Source: an uncultured Atopobiaceae bacterium
GTDB taxonomy: Bacteria; Actinomycetota; Coriobacteriia; Coriobacteriales; Atopobiaceae
Length of the DNA stretch: 8,145 nt
Assembly (NCBI GenBank): GCA_905235165.1
Contig: CAJOKK010000129.1
Location: 1 to 8,145, forward strand
Reading direction: 5' to 3'
Shown: one piece after another, positions 1 through 6,043 of the stretch
How the letters are laid out: each line of letters opens with the position of its first letter
How positions within the stretch are numbered: position 1 is the stretch's first letter
Translations under genes and position numbers: made by a program
Notes under the pieces: model-generated
What the model saw: only the letters and a program-made list of their open reading frames with translations
Told to the model about the DNA's origin: nothing
The model's database searches: none

Positions 1-16
1 GGCAGTGAGGAGCGCA

Positions 17-80
17 GGCGCGGCGGGAGCGAGGACTTGTCCGAGCGAGCGAAGCGAGCGAGTCCCGCAGCTGCCGCGCC
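17..80. repeat. GC-rich imperfect inverted repeat (long hairpin)
   Basis: The arms GGCGCGGC (17-24) and GCCGCGCC (73-80) are perfectly complementary. Pairing continues inward with G25-T72 wobble and G26-C71, a small internal loop, GCG (29-31) with CGC (66-68), one bulged A32, then GGACT (33-37) with AGTCC (61-65), about 18 pairs in all. The 23-base apical part holds most of a 20-base mirror-symmetric tract (43-62) made of GAGC units around a central GAAG. No convincing ORF covers it, and the rest of 1-165 shows nothing I can name. It could be an intergenic palindromic repeat, a structured RNA or a terminator of a gene beyond the left edge; no T-run follows on either strand. Confidence 0.5.
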
Positions 81-165
81 GAAGCGACGAACGCCCTTGT
101 CGCAGAGTTCGCACAGGGCCGCCCGCCCTCCGCGCTTCTCTCCCGGATGGGTCAAAAGGGGCTAC

Positions 166-180
166 GGTGACTGGCTCACC
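166..180 (-). terminator. Short hairpin directly after the stop of the 85-aa gene
   Basis: On the minus strand the stop codon TAG is followed at once by GGTGA-GCCAG-TCACC, a 5-bp perfect stem with a 5-base loop. A short TTTT comes only 8 bases after the stem. The position fits an intrinsic terminator for the two-gene minus-strand unit, but the short stem and displaced T-run make it weak. Confidence 0.3.
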
Positions 181-438
181 CTATCGGTTGTAGAACTCGT
201 TCACACGTGACTGCGCCCATTCGCTTGCCTTGCGCTGTGCCCAGCGATCTCGCTCTGAGCAGATGGCCAGCATCTCGTCGGCAATCTGTTCGGGCGGCAA
301 GGGGCCTGAGCTCTTGAGATAGGCGGTCATGCGTCGGATGGCGTTCTCGCTGCGAAGCTCGCCGGCAAGCACTTGGCCGAATTCCTCTGGGTAGCCCTTG
401 TCGACGATGGCGCGTATCAGTTCGTCTTCTGGCGTCAT
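181..438 (-). CDS. Small helical protein of unknown function, coupled to the EIIB-ROK gene
   Basis: An 85-residue protein that I do not recognise as a named family. It is rich in charged residues and predicted by eye to be mostly alpha-helical. It has no signal peptide, membrane segment or cysteine cluster (one Cys, in MLAICSERDRW). Segments such as KGYPEEFGQVLAGELRS, RRMTAYLKS and IADEMLAICSERDRW look like a compact helical domain with a Trp/Tyr-rich C-terminus. The ATG lies 8 bases after the stop of the EIIB-ROK gene, and a weak AGGA overlaps that stop, so the pair is probably translationally coupled. The frame is preferred to the 111-aa overlapping frame (176-511) because that one runs into the EIIB-ROK gene and has an arginine-rich shadow composition. 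A role alongside the EIIB-ROK protein is inferred from position only. Confidence 0.75.
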   Translation of the reverse strand: MTPEDELIRAIVDKGYPEEFGQVLAGELRSENAIRRMTAYLKSSGPLPPEQIADEMLAICSERDRWAQRKASEWAQSRVNEFYNR

Positions 439-446
439 GGTGAGTC

Positions 447-1907
447 CTAGGCGTGGGTGGGATGATGGTCGCGAAGCTTCTGCAGGCAGAGGGCGAACTC
501 GCCCAAGGCAATGCGCTCGCGGTAGTCAGTCACGCGAATGAGGTCGGGGATATAGGATGAGCTGCGATCCTGCTTGTCCGTGAAGTATTCGGCCACCTCA
601 TCGTGAAGGGCATCCATGTCATCGAGCAGGTCAACGGCCACAAAGATGGCGTCGGGTGCGATGAGCGAGGTGTCGGCGGCAAGGATGGGGGAGATGATGG
701 AGCGCATGCCCTCCTGGGTCCAGGTCTGGTCGTAAAGACGCTTGACACCATCCGTGCCATGAATCGCCGTGAAAAGGGGGCCCGTCTCTCCGGCAAAGTT
801 CTTGCGACCCTTGAGAAGGCGTCCGTCCACCACGATGCCCTGTCCCGGATAGAGGTTGCCCGTCTGCTGAGCGTAGAGCACAAGCGTGTCGTAGGTGTCT
901 TGGCTCACGTAGCAACCCACAGCTGCTGCATTGGCGTTGTTGTCAACAAAGACCTTGGTGCCATAGCGCTTCTCAAGCGTCTCGCCCAGATCGTAGTCAA
1001 AGATGCGCCGTCCGGCATCGGCAATCGTTCCCTCGTTTACGACGCCAGGCACCGCGATGCCGATGGCGTCGAGTTCGGAGGGGTTCCATCCCTTGAGGTG
1101 CAGCGTCGAGATGAGGTCGACGACGTCGCTCGGGTGGTGAACCGACTTGTTGACGCTGCCGTGCGAGACGACCTCGCCGCGCTGGTAGATGCGCCAGCCA
1201 ATCCAAGACGAGCGCTCGAGCGCCACGGCGGAGACCACCAAGATCGTGGCGTCGTTCTTAAGGTCCCTCACGACGCGCAGGTCGGTCTCGTCGGTGGTGG
1301 AGAAGACCGTGCTGTCGGAAAGTACGTGCAGAACGAGCTTGAGCGCCTCTCCCGCGTTGTAGGAGGCGAAGACCTTGGCCGGAATCTCGACCACCGGAAC
1401 GTCGGGAAAGGTCTCTGACACAGCCGCGCGTTGATAGCCGACCTGCGGTGCGAGCAGGATGGCGTCGTAGTCGTTTCCCGAGCGCTCCGCCTGGGCGAGG
1501 GGCATGGCGTCAAAGACATAGTCAAGATTGATGGCCTGCGCGATCTCGGTGAGGCGATTCGCGAACATGGCGGTGGTGAGGCCCGAGGTGCAACAGAGAA
1601 GCACGCGCGTCGTGCCAAAGAGGTCCTGCTCCTGCAGAACCTGCGCCATCTCGTCGAACAGCTCCTTGGCATGGTCGAGGTCAACGAGCTCGAAGTGCAG
1701 GAAGAACTTGGGGTCATCCGGGCTGTCGATATCGACGATGCTGAGCTCGATGACTTCGGGCATGTCTTCGAAGCTGTAGAAGTTGACCTGACCCACGGCC
1801 TTCTCGGTAGTCAGCGTGATGTGCTCGTCGTCGACGAGGGTGATGGTGCAGCCTGGTATCTCCTGTGCAAGCACGAAGTCGCGAAAGTCCGTGGTGAGCT
1901 GATTCAT
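447..1907 (-). CDS. PTS EIIB-like domain fused to a degenerate ROK-family (pseudokinase-like) domain
   Basis: A 486-residue soluble protein in three parts. Residues 1-95 are an alpha/beta region I cannot assign. Residues about 100-197 match the lactose/cellobiose EIIB fold: LLCCTSGLTTAMF (103-115) is the phosphocysteine loop, with the second Cys (C106) aligned with the phospho-accepting Cys. Residues about 220-480 are a ROK/actin-like ATPase fold: GIAVPGVV (283-290), VDNNANAAAVG (321-331), VDGRLLKG and AGETGP. Kinase features are lost: there is no DxGxT phosphate loop at the domain start, the catalytic Asp of the NDAN-type motif is Asn, GEIGH is GETGP, and the zinc Cys cluster is absent. There is no helix-turn-helix, so it is not a typical NagC/Mlc repressor. 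A sugar-PTS sensor or regulator role is inference. ATG 1907 is chosen over 1913 because GAGGAG (1914-1919) is 6 bases from it but abuts 1913. Confidence 0.85.
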   Translation of the reverse strand: MNQLTTDFRDFVLAQEIPGCTITLVDDEHITLTTEKAVGQVNFYSFEDMPEVIELSIVDIDSPDDPKFFLHFELVDLDHAKELFDEMAQVLQEQDLFGTTRVLLCCTSGLTTAMFANRLTEIAQAINLDYVFDAMPLAQAERSGNDYDAILLAPQVGYQRAAVSETFPDVPVVEIPAKVFASYNAGEALKLVLHVLSDSTVFSTTDETDLRVVRDLKNDATILVVSAVALERSSWIGWRIYQRGEVVSHGSVNKSVHHPSDVVDLISTLHLKGWNPSELDAIGIAVPGVVNEGTIADAGRRIFDYDLGETLEKRYGTKVFVDNNANAAAVGCYVSQDTYDTLVLYAQQTGNLYPGQGIVVDGRLLKGRKNFAGETGPLFTAIHGTDGVKRLYDQTWTQEGMRSIISPILAADTSLIAPDAIFVAVDLLDDMDALHDEVAEYFTDKQDRSSSYIPDLIRVTDYRERIALGEFALCLQKLRDHHPTHA

Positions 1908-1913
1908 CGGCAT

Positions 1914-1919
1914 CTCCTC
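1914..1919 (-). promoter_or_regulatory. Shine-Dalgarno site that sets the EIIB-ROK start at 1907
   Basis: GAGGAG on the minus strand touches the ATG at 1913 (no spacer) but sits 6 bases before the in-frame ATG at 1907. Normal spacing therefore favours the second Met, and the protein begins MNQLTTDF. Confidence 0.6.
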
Positions 1920-1920
1920 A

Positions 1921-2045
1921 TGGGGCTACGGTGCATCCTATGATAGCTGTCCGCTCACCTTTCAGTTCGCCCCAGTACCCGTCATTTACATTGGGAATGG
2001 GTATGATTCTCTCAGCGCTCCTTTACTTATGAGAGAGGGGAGCTC
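1921..2045. promoter_or_regulatory. Divergent intergenic region between EIIB-ROK and ABC genes
   Basis: Promoters for both directions must lie here unless transcription comes from further away. A minus-strand TATCAT (1940-1945) and a plus-strand TATGAT (2002-2007) each match the -10 consensus at 5 of 6 positions. Neither has a convincing -35 hexamer at 16-18 bases, so both assignments are tentative. The shared region means one regulator could control both units. Confidence 0.35.
2008..2036 (+). promoter_or_regulatory. Inverted repeat between possible -10 box and ABC ribosome binding site
   Basis: TCTCTCA (2008-2014) and TGAGAGA (2030-2036) are perfect 7-bp inverted arms separated by 15 bases. 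The left arm starts right after the TATGAT -10-like box. The right arm runs into the purine-rich ribosome binding site (AGAGGGGAG, 2034-2042). It could be a repressor operator or an RNA hairpin that partly masks the ribosome binding site. Confidence 0.35.
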
Positions 2046-4379
2046 GTGCTTGAGCTTAAGGACATCAGGAAGTCGTATGTCACCGCTGGCTTTACGCAGG
2101 TAGCGCTTGACGGCGTCTCGCTGGCGTTTCGCGACAACGAGTTCGTTGCGGTGCTGGGTGCGTCCGGCTCGGGCAAGACCACGATGCTCAACATCCTTGG
2201 TGGCCTTGACCACGCCGACTCGGGCGACATCGTCATTAACGGCATCTCTACCAAAGGCTATAGCGACAAGGACTGGGATACCTATCGAAACCATCGCATT
2301 GGCTTCATCTTCCAGAGCTACAACCTCATTCCGCACCAGACGGTGCTCTCGAACGTCGAGCTGGCCCTGACGCTCGCCGGGGTGTCGTCTGCCGAGCGCC
2401 GCGAACGCGCGTGTGCCGCGCTTGAGCGCGTGGGCCTCTCCGATCACATCAACAAGCGCCCGAACCAGCTTTCCGGTGGTCAGATGCAGCGCGTGGCCAT
2501 TGCGCGTGCCTTGGTGAACGACCCCGATATCGTGCTGGCCGACGAGCCCACGGGCGCGCTCGATACCGAGACGGGTATCCAGGTGATGGACCTGCTCAAG
2601 GAGATTGCCGACGAGCGCCTCGTCATCATGGTGACCCACAATCCTGAGCTGGCCGAGAGCTATGCGACGCGTATCGTGCGCCTGCAGGATGGCTCGATCG
2701 TCGACGATTCCGACCCCATCGTCGCGGCGCTCCCGGAGCGACCGACCGCAGCCTTCCCGCATCGCGACGAACCCAAGCGCCATGCCTCGATGTCGCTGCT
2801 TACGGCCCTGTCGCTTTCCTTCAACAACCTCATGACCAAGAAGGGCCGTACCTTCATGACGGCCTTCGCCGGCTCGATCGGCATCATTGGCATCGCTGCC
2901 ATCTTGGCCCTCTCCAACGGCGTGAACGACTACATCGCCAAGACCGAGGAAGACACGCTTGCGAGCTATCCGCTCACCATCACCAAGAGCAGCTTTGACC
3001 TGACCAGCCTCATGATGGCCCGCATAGACAGCCCTGACTCTGACGCGGACAACGACAAGCGGCTCATCAAGCAAAGCTCGGTCATGAGTGACATGTTTGC
3101 CCAGGTGAAGAGCAATGACCTCAAGTCCTTCCGAACCTTTCTCATGAGCAAGGACTCGGGCATCGACAACTACGTCAACAGCGTGCAGTACTCCTACGGC
3201 ATTCAGCCGATCATATACAAGGCGGGCTCGTCCCAGGAGGTCACGCAGCTCAATCCCTCGCCCATGAACAAGGCCTTTGGCAGTGGCTTTGCGAGCTCGA
3301 GCTTCATGGGCGGGTCTTCGATGTCGTCCTTCAACGAGTTGGTGGACGACGAGCGCCTGCTCAGCCAGTCGCTCGAGCTGGTTGATGGCCGCTGGCCGCA
3401 GTCCTTCGACGAGGCGGTCCTCGTCTTGGGTCCCAATGGCGCCGTAACTGACTACACCCTTTACAGTCTGGGCGTCTATGACATCAAGGTCATGGATGAC
3501 ATGACTACCAAGGCGCTGAGCGGCGAGGAAGTAACGGTTCCTGACGCCTATCAGCCCTTCTCCTACGATGACGCACTCTCGATGCACTTCACGGTGCTAC
3601 CGGCGGCCAAGCTCTATCGAAAGAATGTCGAGCAGAACACCTGGACCGACATGAGTTCTGATAGCAGCTACCTGCGCACGGCGCTCGCGTCGCAAGACGC
3701 GATCGACTTGCAGGTGGTGGGCGTGGTCAAGCAACGCGAGGGAGGCGGCAGCGCGACGGTTCCCGAGGGAATCGGCTATCTGCCCTCCTTGACCTTGCAG
3801 CTCATGGAGAACGCGCAGGGCTCTGACATCGTGAAGGAGCAGCTTGCCAACTCCTCGCGGGACGTGTTTACGGGCGAGACCTTTGAGGATCTCAAGAAGC
3901 GGGAGAATCGCGACTTTGACCTCAAGGACGCATTCAAGGTGGATGAGGATGCCCTGCGCCAGGCCTTCTCCTTCGATGCGAGCGCCTTCAGCAACCTGGG
4001 GGAGGGTATGGACCTCTCGAGCCTCGACCTCGAGTCTGCCTTCTCTGACCTTGACCTTTCCGACGCCGATCTCTCGAGCATGGACTTCTCGAGCATGGAC
4101 TTCTCAAACATGGATCTCTCGGGTGTCGACATGAGCTCGCTTTCGCAGCTCTTTGACGCCGACTCGATGCGCAGCGCCATGACCTCGATTCCTGCCTACA
4201 CCGGGCAGGGGCTTGACGCGGATGCTGTCCTGCCTGACTTTGACCTGGAATCGATTCTGGCTCCCGCGGCGGGCAAGCTTGTTGACGGCTTTGCGGACTG
4301 GGTAGTTTCCTCTGGCGTGCTCGGAGGCTCGGATGGCACGATTGACGCGGTGCGTCAGCGACTACCTCAAGACCGATGA
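2046..4379 (+). CDS. MacB/FtsX-type ABC transporter, ATPase and first part of permease (N-terminal part of a split gene)
   Basis: A GTG start follows AGGGGAG (2036-2042). Residues 1-225 form a LolD/MacB-type ABC ATPase: Walker A GASGSGKTT (38-46), Q-loop Q90, signature LSGGQMQR (142-149), Walker B IVLADEP (162-168) and H-loop H198. All catalytic residues are present. A cytoplasmic linker leads to one membrane span (about 269-291, TFMTAFAGSIGIIGIAAI), and from about 292 an extracytoplasmic loop begins. The loop includes a pentapeptide-like tract at residues 655-699. The frame ends in ten residues (RQRLPQDR end) that do not fit the surrounding internal repeat, whereas the next frame does, so the true product most likely continues into 4360-5826 to give 1259 residues. 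Alone, this part lacks the last three membrane spans and would not form a permease. Substrate is unknown; export of a peptide or lipid-linked molecule, or envelope mechanotransduction, is typical of the family. Confidence 0.9.
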   Translation: MLELKDIRKSYVTAGFTQVALDGVSLAFRDNEFVAVLGASGSGKTTMLNILGGLDHADSGDIVINGISTKGYSDKDWDTYRNHRIGFIFQSYNLIPHQTVLSNVELALTLAGVSSAERRERACAALERVGLSDHINKRPNQLSGGQMQRVAIARALVNDPDIVLADEPTGALDTETGIQVMDLLKEIADERLVIMVTHNPELAESYATRIVRLQDGSIVDDSDPIVAALPERPTAAFPHRDEPKRHASMSLLTALSLSFNNLMTKKGRTFMTAFAGSIGIIGIAAILALSNGVNDYIAKTEEDTLASYPLTITKSSFDLTSLMMARIDSPDSDADNDKRLIKQSSVMSDMFAQVKSNDLKSFRTFLMSKDSGIDNYVNSVQYSYGIQPIIYKAGSSQEVTQLNPSPMNKAFGSGFASSSFMGGSSMSSFNELVDDERLLSQSLELVDGRWPQSFDEAVLVLGPNGAVTDYTLYSLGVYDIKVMDDMTTKALSGEEVTVPDAYQPFSYDDALSMHFTVLPAAKLYRKNVEQNTWTDMSSDSSYLRTALASQDAIDLQVVGVVKQREGGGSATVPEGIGYLPSLTLQLMENAQGSDIVKEQLANSSRDVFTGETFEDLKKRENRDFDLKDAFKVDEDALRQAFSFDASAFSNLGEGMDLSSLDLESAFSDLDLSDADLSSMDFSSMDFSNMDLSGVDMSSLSQLFDADSMRSAMTSIPAYTGQGLDADAVLPDFDLESILAPAAGKLVDGFADWVVSSGVLGGSDGTIDAVRQRLPQDR
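3927..3995 (+). repeat. Ectodomain module B, copy 1 (protein-level repeat)
   Basis: Residues 628-650 of the N-terminal part begin DAFKVDEDALRQAFSFD. They match the copy encoded at 5065-5133 at 13 of 23 positions, including DAF, DE, AFS and AF-N. Confidence 0.6.
4008..4139 (+). repeat. Pentapeptide-like repeat tract in the ABC ectodomain
   Basis: Residues 655-698 read as units of five with the pattern x-D-[LFM]-S-x: MDLSS, LDLES, (AFSD), LDLSD, ADLSS, MDFSS, MDFSN, MDLSG, VDMSS. One four-residue unit breaks the phase. At DNA level 4073-4102 is a perfect 15-bp tandem duplication with a degenerate third copy at 4103-4117. The pattern resembles the A(D/N)Lxx consensus of pentapeptide-repeat proteins, which fold as a right-handed beta-helix. 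Eight units is near the lower limit for a stable helix, so a Ser/Asp-rich flexible segment is the alternative. Confidence 0.6.
4323..4327 (+). promoter_or_regulatory. Possible ribosome binding site for internal restart at ATG 4333
   Basis: GGAGG lies 5 bases before ATG 4333, which opens the downstream frame 47 bases before the upstream stop ends. The bases also encode Gly-Gly in the upstream frame, so the match may be incidental. If used, it would give a separate C-terminal polypeptide. Confidence 0.3.
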
Positions 4380-5826
4380 GGCCCGCGCGACCCTCTCGTC
4401 GCTGGAGAAGGAGCTGACTTCCCTCATTGGTCCCGAGAGGGCAAAGGCCGTTACAGATGCCGTGGAGAAGTACTTCGTTGAGGAGCTGGCTCCCTACCTA
4501 CAGGGCGCGTTTGAGAAGCTTGACCCGGCTACGGTGACGGAAGAGGAGATCCGTGCGATTCTCGACGGCGCTCCGACGCTGGACCTCAAGGCCCTGGGCG
4601 AGCTGGCCGGCATCGATGCCATCATGGAGGCTGCCAGCAAGACGGCCAATGAGCTCTCGACCGACTTCGCCGCATTCATCATCGCCAACCCGTCCCTCGT
4701 CTTGGGCGACGGGGAGAACGACCCCGCCAGCTACGGTGAGGTGGTCGAGCGCTATCTCAACACTGATTCTGCGCGCTCCATCGTCGATGGCCTGGGCAAT
4801 TCCTTTGGCACCCAGGTGCAGCAGAGCGTTACGAGTGCCGTGACAAGCTCAATGCAAAGCTACCTCGCCAACGACCTCACGCCCTATTTCACGAATGTGC
4901 TGTCGCAGCAGATGGAGGGCATCGGCGAGAAGCTTGGGGCCGAGCTTGGCAAGGTATTTCTCACGCAGATGACCTCCCAGATGTCGGGCCTCTCGAGCCA
5001 GCTCGGTTCGGCTCTCTCCACACAGATCAGTTCCCAGATGGGCGACCTCTCCTCATCGCTCTCCGATGCCTTCACCTTGGACGAGAGCGCCTTCACCAAC
5101 GCCTTCTCCATCGATACCGCCGCCTTTGCCAATGCCATCCAGTTCAACATGACCCAGGACGACCTGCGCTCGCTGCTCACCAACCTCATGAATGCCGATG
5201 AGCTTTCCTACGAAGCAAACTTGAGCAAGCTGGGCTATGGCGAGAAGGACAGTCCCGAGCTCATCTCCATCTATCCCAAGGACTTCGAGGCAAAGGAGGA
5301 GGTCCTCAAGATCATCGACGCCTACAACGACCGCATGGTTGCCGCGGGCAAGGAAGACTCCGCCATCCAGTACACCGACATCATGGGTATGCTCATGAGC
5401 TCGGTGACCGACATCGTGAACACCATCTCGCTCGTGCTGATTGCCTTCGTCTCCATCTCGCTGGTGGTGAGCTCCATCATGATCTCCATCATCACCTACA
5501 TCTCGGTGCTGGAGCGCAAGAAGGAGATTGGCATCCTGCGCGCCATGGGCGCCAGCAAGTTCAACGTGGCGAACATCTTCAATGCCGAGACGGTGCTTGA
5601 GGGCCTCTTTGCCGGCGTCTTGGCCGTGGCGGTGGTCTATGCCGTTTCGGTCCCGGTGAACGAGCTGGTCTATCGTCTCAAGGACGTGCCGAACATCATG
5701 CAGCTCAAGCCCGAGAATGCCCTTGCCCTCATCGCCATCAGCGTGTTTCTGACGCTCGTGGCCGGCATCATCCCGTCATCGGCCGCAAGCCGTCGCGACC
5801 CGGTCGAGGCTCTGCGCAGCGAGTAG
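4333..5826 (+). CDS. ABC transporter permease, rest of ectodomain and FtsX domain (C-terminal part of a split gene)
   Basis: A 497-residue frame continuing the ABC protein; homology to the internal repeat begins at about residue 9. Residues 9-350 are extracytoplasmic: module A copy 1 (YLKTDEAR at 11-18) and copy 2 (YLNTDSAR at 141-148), then a Ser/Gln-rich helical stretch with SSQLGSALSTQISSQ, then module B copy 2 (245-267). Three membrane spans follow at about 361-390, 424-446 and 463-481. Between the first two lies ERKKEIGILRAMGAS, the hallmark FtsX/MacB cytoplasmic motif, and the protein ends RRDPVEALRSE, also typical. With the single span of the upstream part this gives the four-span MacB topology. 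ATG 4333 has GGAGG upstream, so separate translation is possible, but there is no signal sequence before the ectodomain and that product would be hard to assemble. The stop is 34 bases from the convergent YolD-like gene, with no clear terminator between them. Confidence 0.88.
   Translation: MARLTRCVSDYLKTDEARATLSSLEKELTSLIGPERAKAVTDAVEKYFVEELAPYLQGAFEKLDPATVTEEEIRAILDGAPTLDLKALGELAGIDAIMEAASKTANELSTDFAAFIIANPSLVLGDGENDPASYGEVVERYLNTDSARSIVDGLGNSFGTQVQQSVTSAVTSSMQSYLANDLTPYFTNVLSQQMEGIGEKLGAELGKVFLTQMTSQMSGLSSQLGSALSTQISSQMGDLSSSLSDAFTLDESAFTNAFSIDTAAFANAIQFNMTQDDLRSLLTNLMNADELSYEANLSKLGYGEKDSPELISIYPKDFEAKEEVLKIIDAYNDRMVAAGKEDSAIQYTDIMGMLMSSVTDIVNTISLVLIAFVSISLVVSSIMISIITYISVLERKKEIGILRAMGASKFNVANIFNAETVLEGLFAGVLAVAVVYAVSVPVNELVYRLKDVPNIMQLKPENALALIAISVFLTLVAGIIPSSAASRRDPVEALRSE
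4341..4362 (+). other. Frame break in the ABC transporter gene
   Basis: Coding shifts from the frame of 2046 to the frame one base later. Up to GTIDAV (ends 4352) the upstream frame fits the internal repeat, and from SDYLKTDEAR (from 4357) the downstream frame fits. Removing one base here makes 2046-5826 one 1260-codon frame including the stop. No homopolymer longer than two bases lies in the interval, and no stop or classic slippery sequence is there. A real one-base insertion or an assembly error are both possible. Confidence 0.7.
4645..4887 (+). repeat. Ectodomain module A, copy 2
   Basis: Residues 105-185 of the C-terminal part repeat the pattern of 4269-4497: L-x-x-x-FA-x-F-II, VL, YLNTDSAR, then DLTPY. 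The two copies are adjacent and of similar length (about 76 and 81 residues), so a tandem duplication is likely, well diverged in sequence. Confidence 0.6.
5065..5133 (+). repeat. Ectodomain module B, copy 2
   Basis: Residues 245-267 of the C-terminal part (DAFTLDESAFTNAFSID onward) match module B copy 1 at 3927-3995. The loop order is therefore B1, pentapeptide-like tract, A1, A2, B2. Confidence 0.6.
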
Positions 5827-5860
5827 TGCCGGCGTTTCGGTGCGCGCTTCGAGGGCTTGC

Positions 5861-6043
5861 TTACTCGCGCTCCCGCGCCTTGCGCTCCTCCTCTTGCAGG
5901 GCCGCGCGGAAACCCTCGAGGGGGTCAAAGGGGATGAAGATTTTCGCGCGCTCCGAAAGGGGCATGCGAGGGTGACCGTAGTGCAGGTCGAGGGAGGAGC
6001 CAGCCTTCTCCTTGCCTGCGTCGTCGTGTGTCGCCTTAGCCAC
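5861..6043 (-). CDS. Short YolD-like protein, partner of the Y-family polymerase
   Basis: A 60-residue protein with a GTG start at 6043; GGAGG lies 8 bases before it (6052-6056). The start overlaps the polymerase stop codon by 8 bases, so translation is probably coupled. The core RMPLSERAKIFIPFDPL and GFRAALQEEE (residues 26-50) resembles the conserved R-x-x-x-x-x-RA-x-x-F-x-PF-x-x-L-x-G-x-x-x-A-[IL] core of YolD-like proteins encoded next to Y-family polymerases in Gram-positive bacteria. That family has been proposed to act as a UmuD-like accessory factor. Typical members are about 90-110 residues; this one stops soon after the core in a charged tail (KARERE), so it is short or truncated. 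There are no membrane segments. Family assignment is from memory of the motif. Confidence 0.65.
   Translation of the reverse strand: MAKATHDDAGKEKAGSSLDLHYGHPRMPLSERAKIFIPFDPLEGFRAALQEEERKARERE

Larger units (their letters stand above)
4269..4497 (+). repeat. Ectodomain module A, copy 1 (crosses the frame break)
   Basis: At protein level, A-x-x-L-x-x-x-FA-x-W-VV followed by VL, then YLKTDEAR and ELAPY, matches the copy at 4645-4887 (FAAFII, VL, YLNTDSAR, DLTPY). The first half of this copy is in the frame of the 2046 ORF and the second half is in the frame of the 4333 ORF. Confidence 0.65.

Noticed and set aside
5..193. A 62-codon plus-strand frame at the left edge
   Set aside because: It consists of Arg/Ser/Ala-rich low-complexity sequence read through a hairpin, and has no ribosome binding site.
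158..1933. Identical 12-mer GGGGCTACGGTG at 158-169 and 1922-1933, flanking the minus-strand operon like attachment sites
   Set aside because: A few chance 12-mer matches are expected in a window of this size, and nothing between them (no integrase, no mobile gene) suggests integration.
603..1943. Plus-strand open frames opposite the EIIB-ROK gene (603-1418, 1431-1943)
   Set aside because: They overlap a gene with clear EIIB and ROK motifs on the other strand and carry no motifs themselves.
1986..3587. Long minus-strand open frame (533 codons) opposite the ABC ATPase
   Set aside because: It is the antisense shadow of a clear ABC gene. Its translation is His/Arg/Val-rich with no recognisable domain and no supporting ribosome site.
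4356..4379. Programmed +1 frameshift at the CGA-TGA stop in the ABC gene
   Set aside because: The internal repeat shows that the downstream frame is already correct by SDYLKTDEAR, well before the TGA, and no known slippery or stimulatory element precedes that point.
5827..5860. A bidirectional terminator between the convergent ABC and YolD-like genes
   Set aside because: The 34 bases have no stable inverted repeat or T-run.
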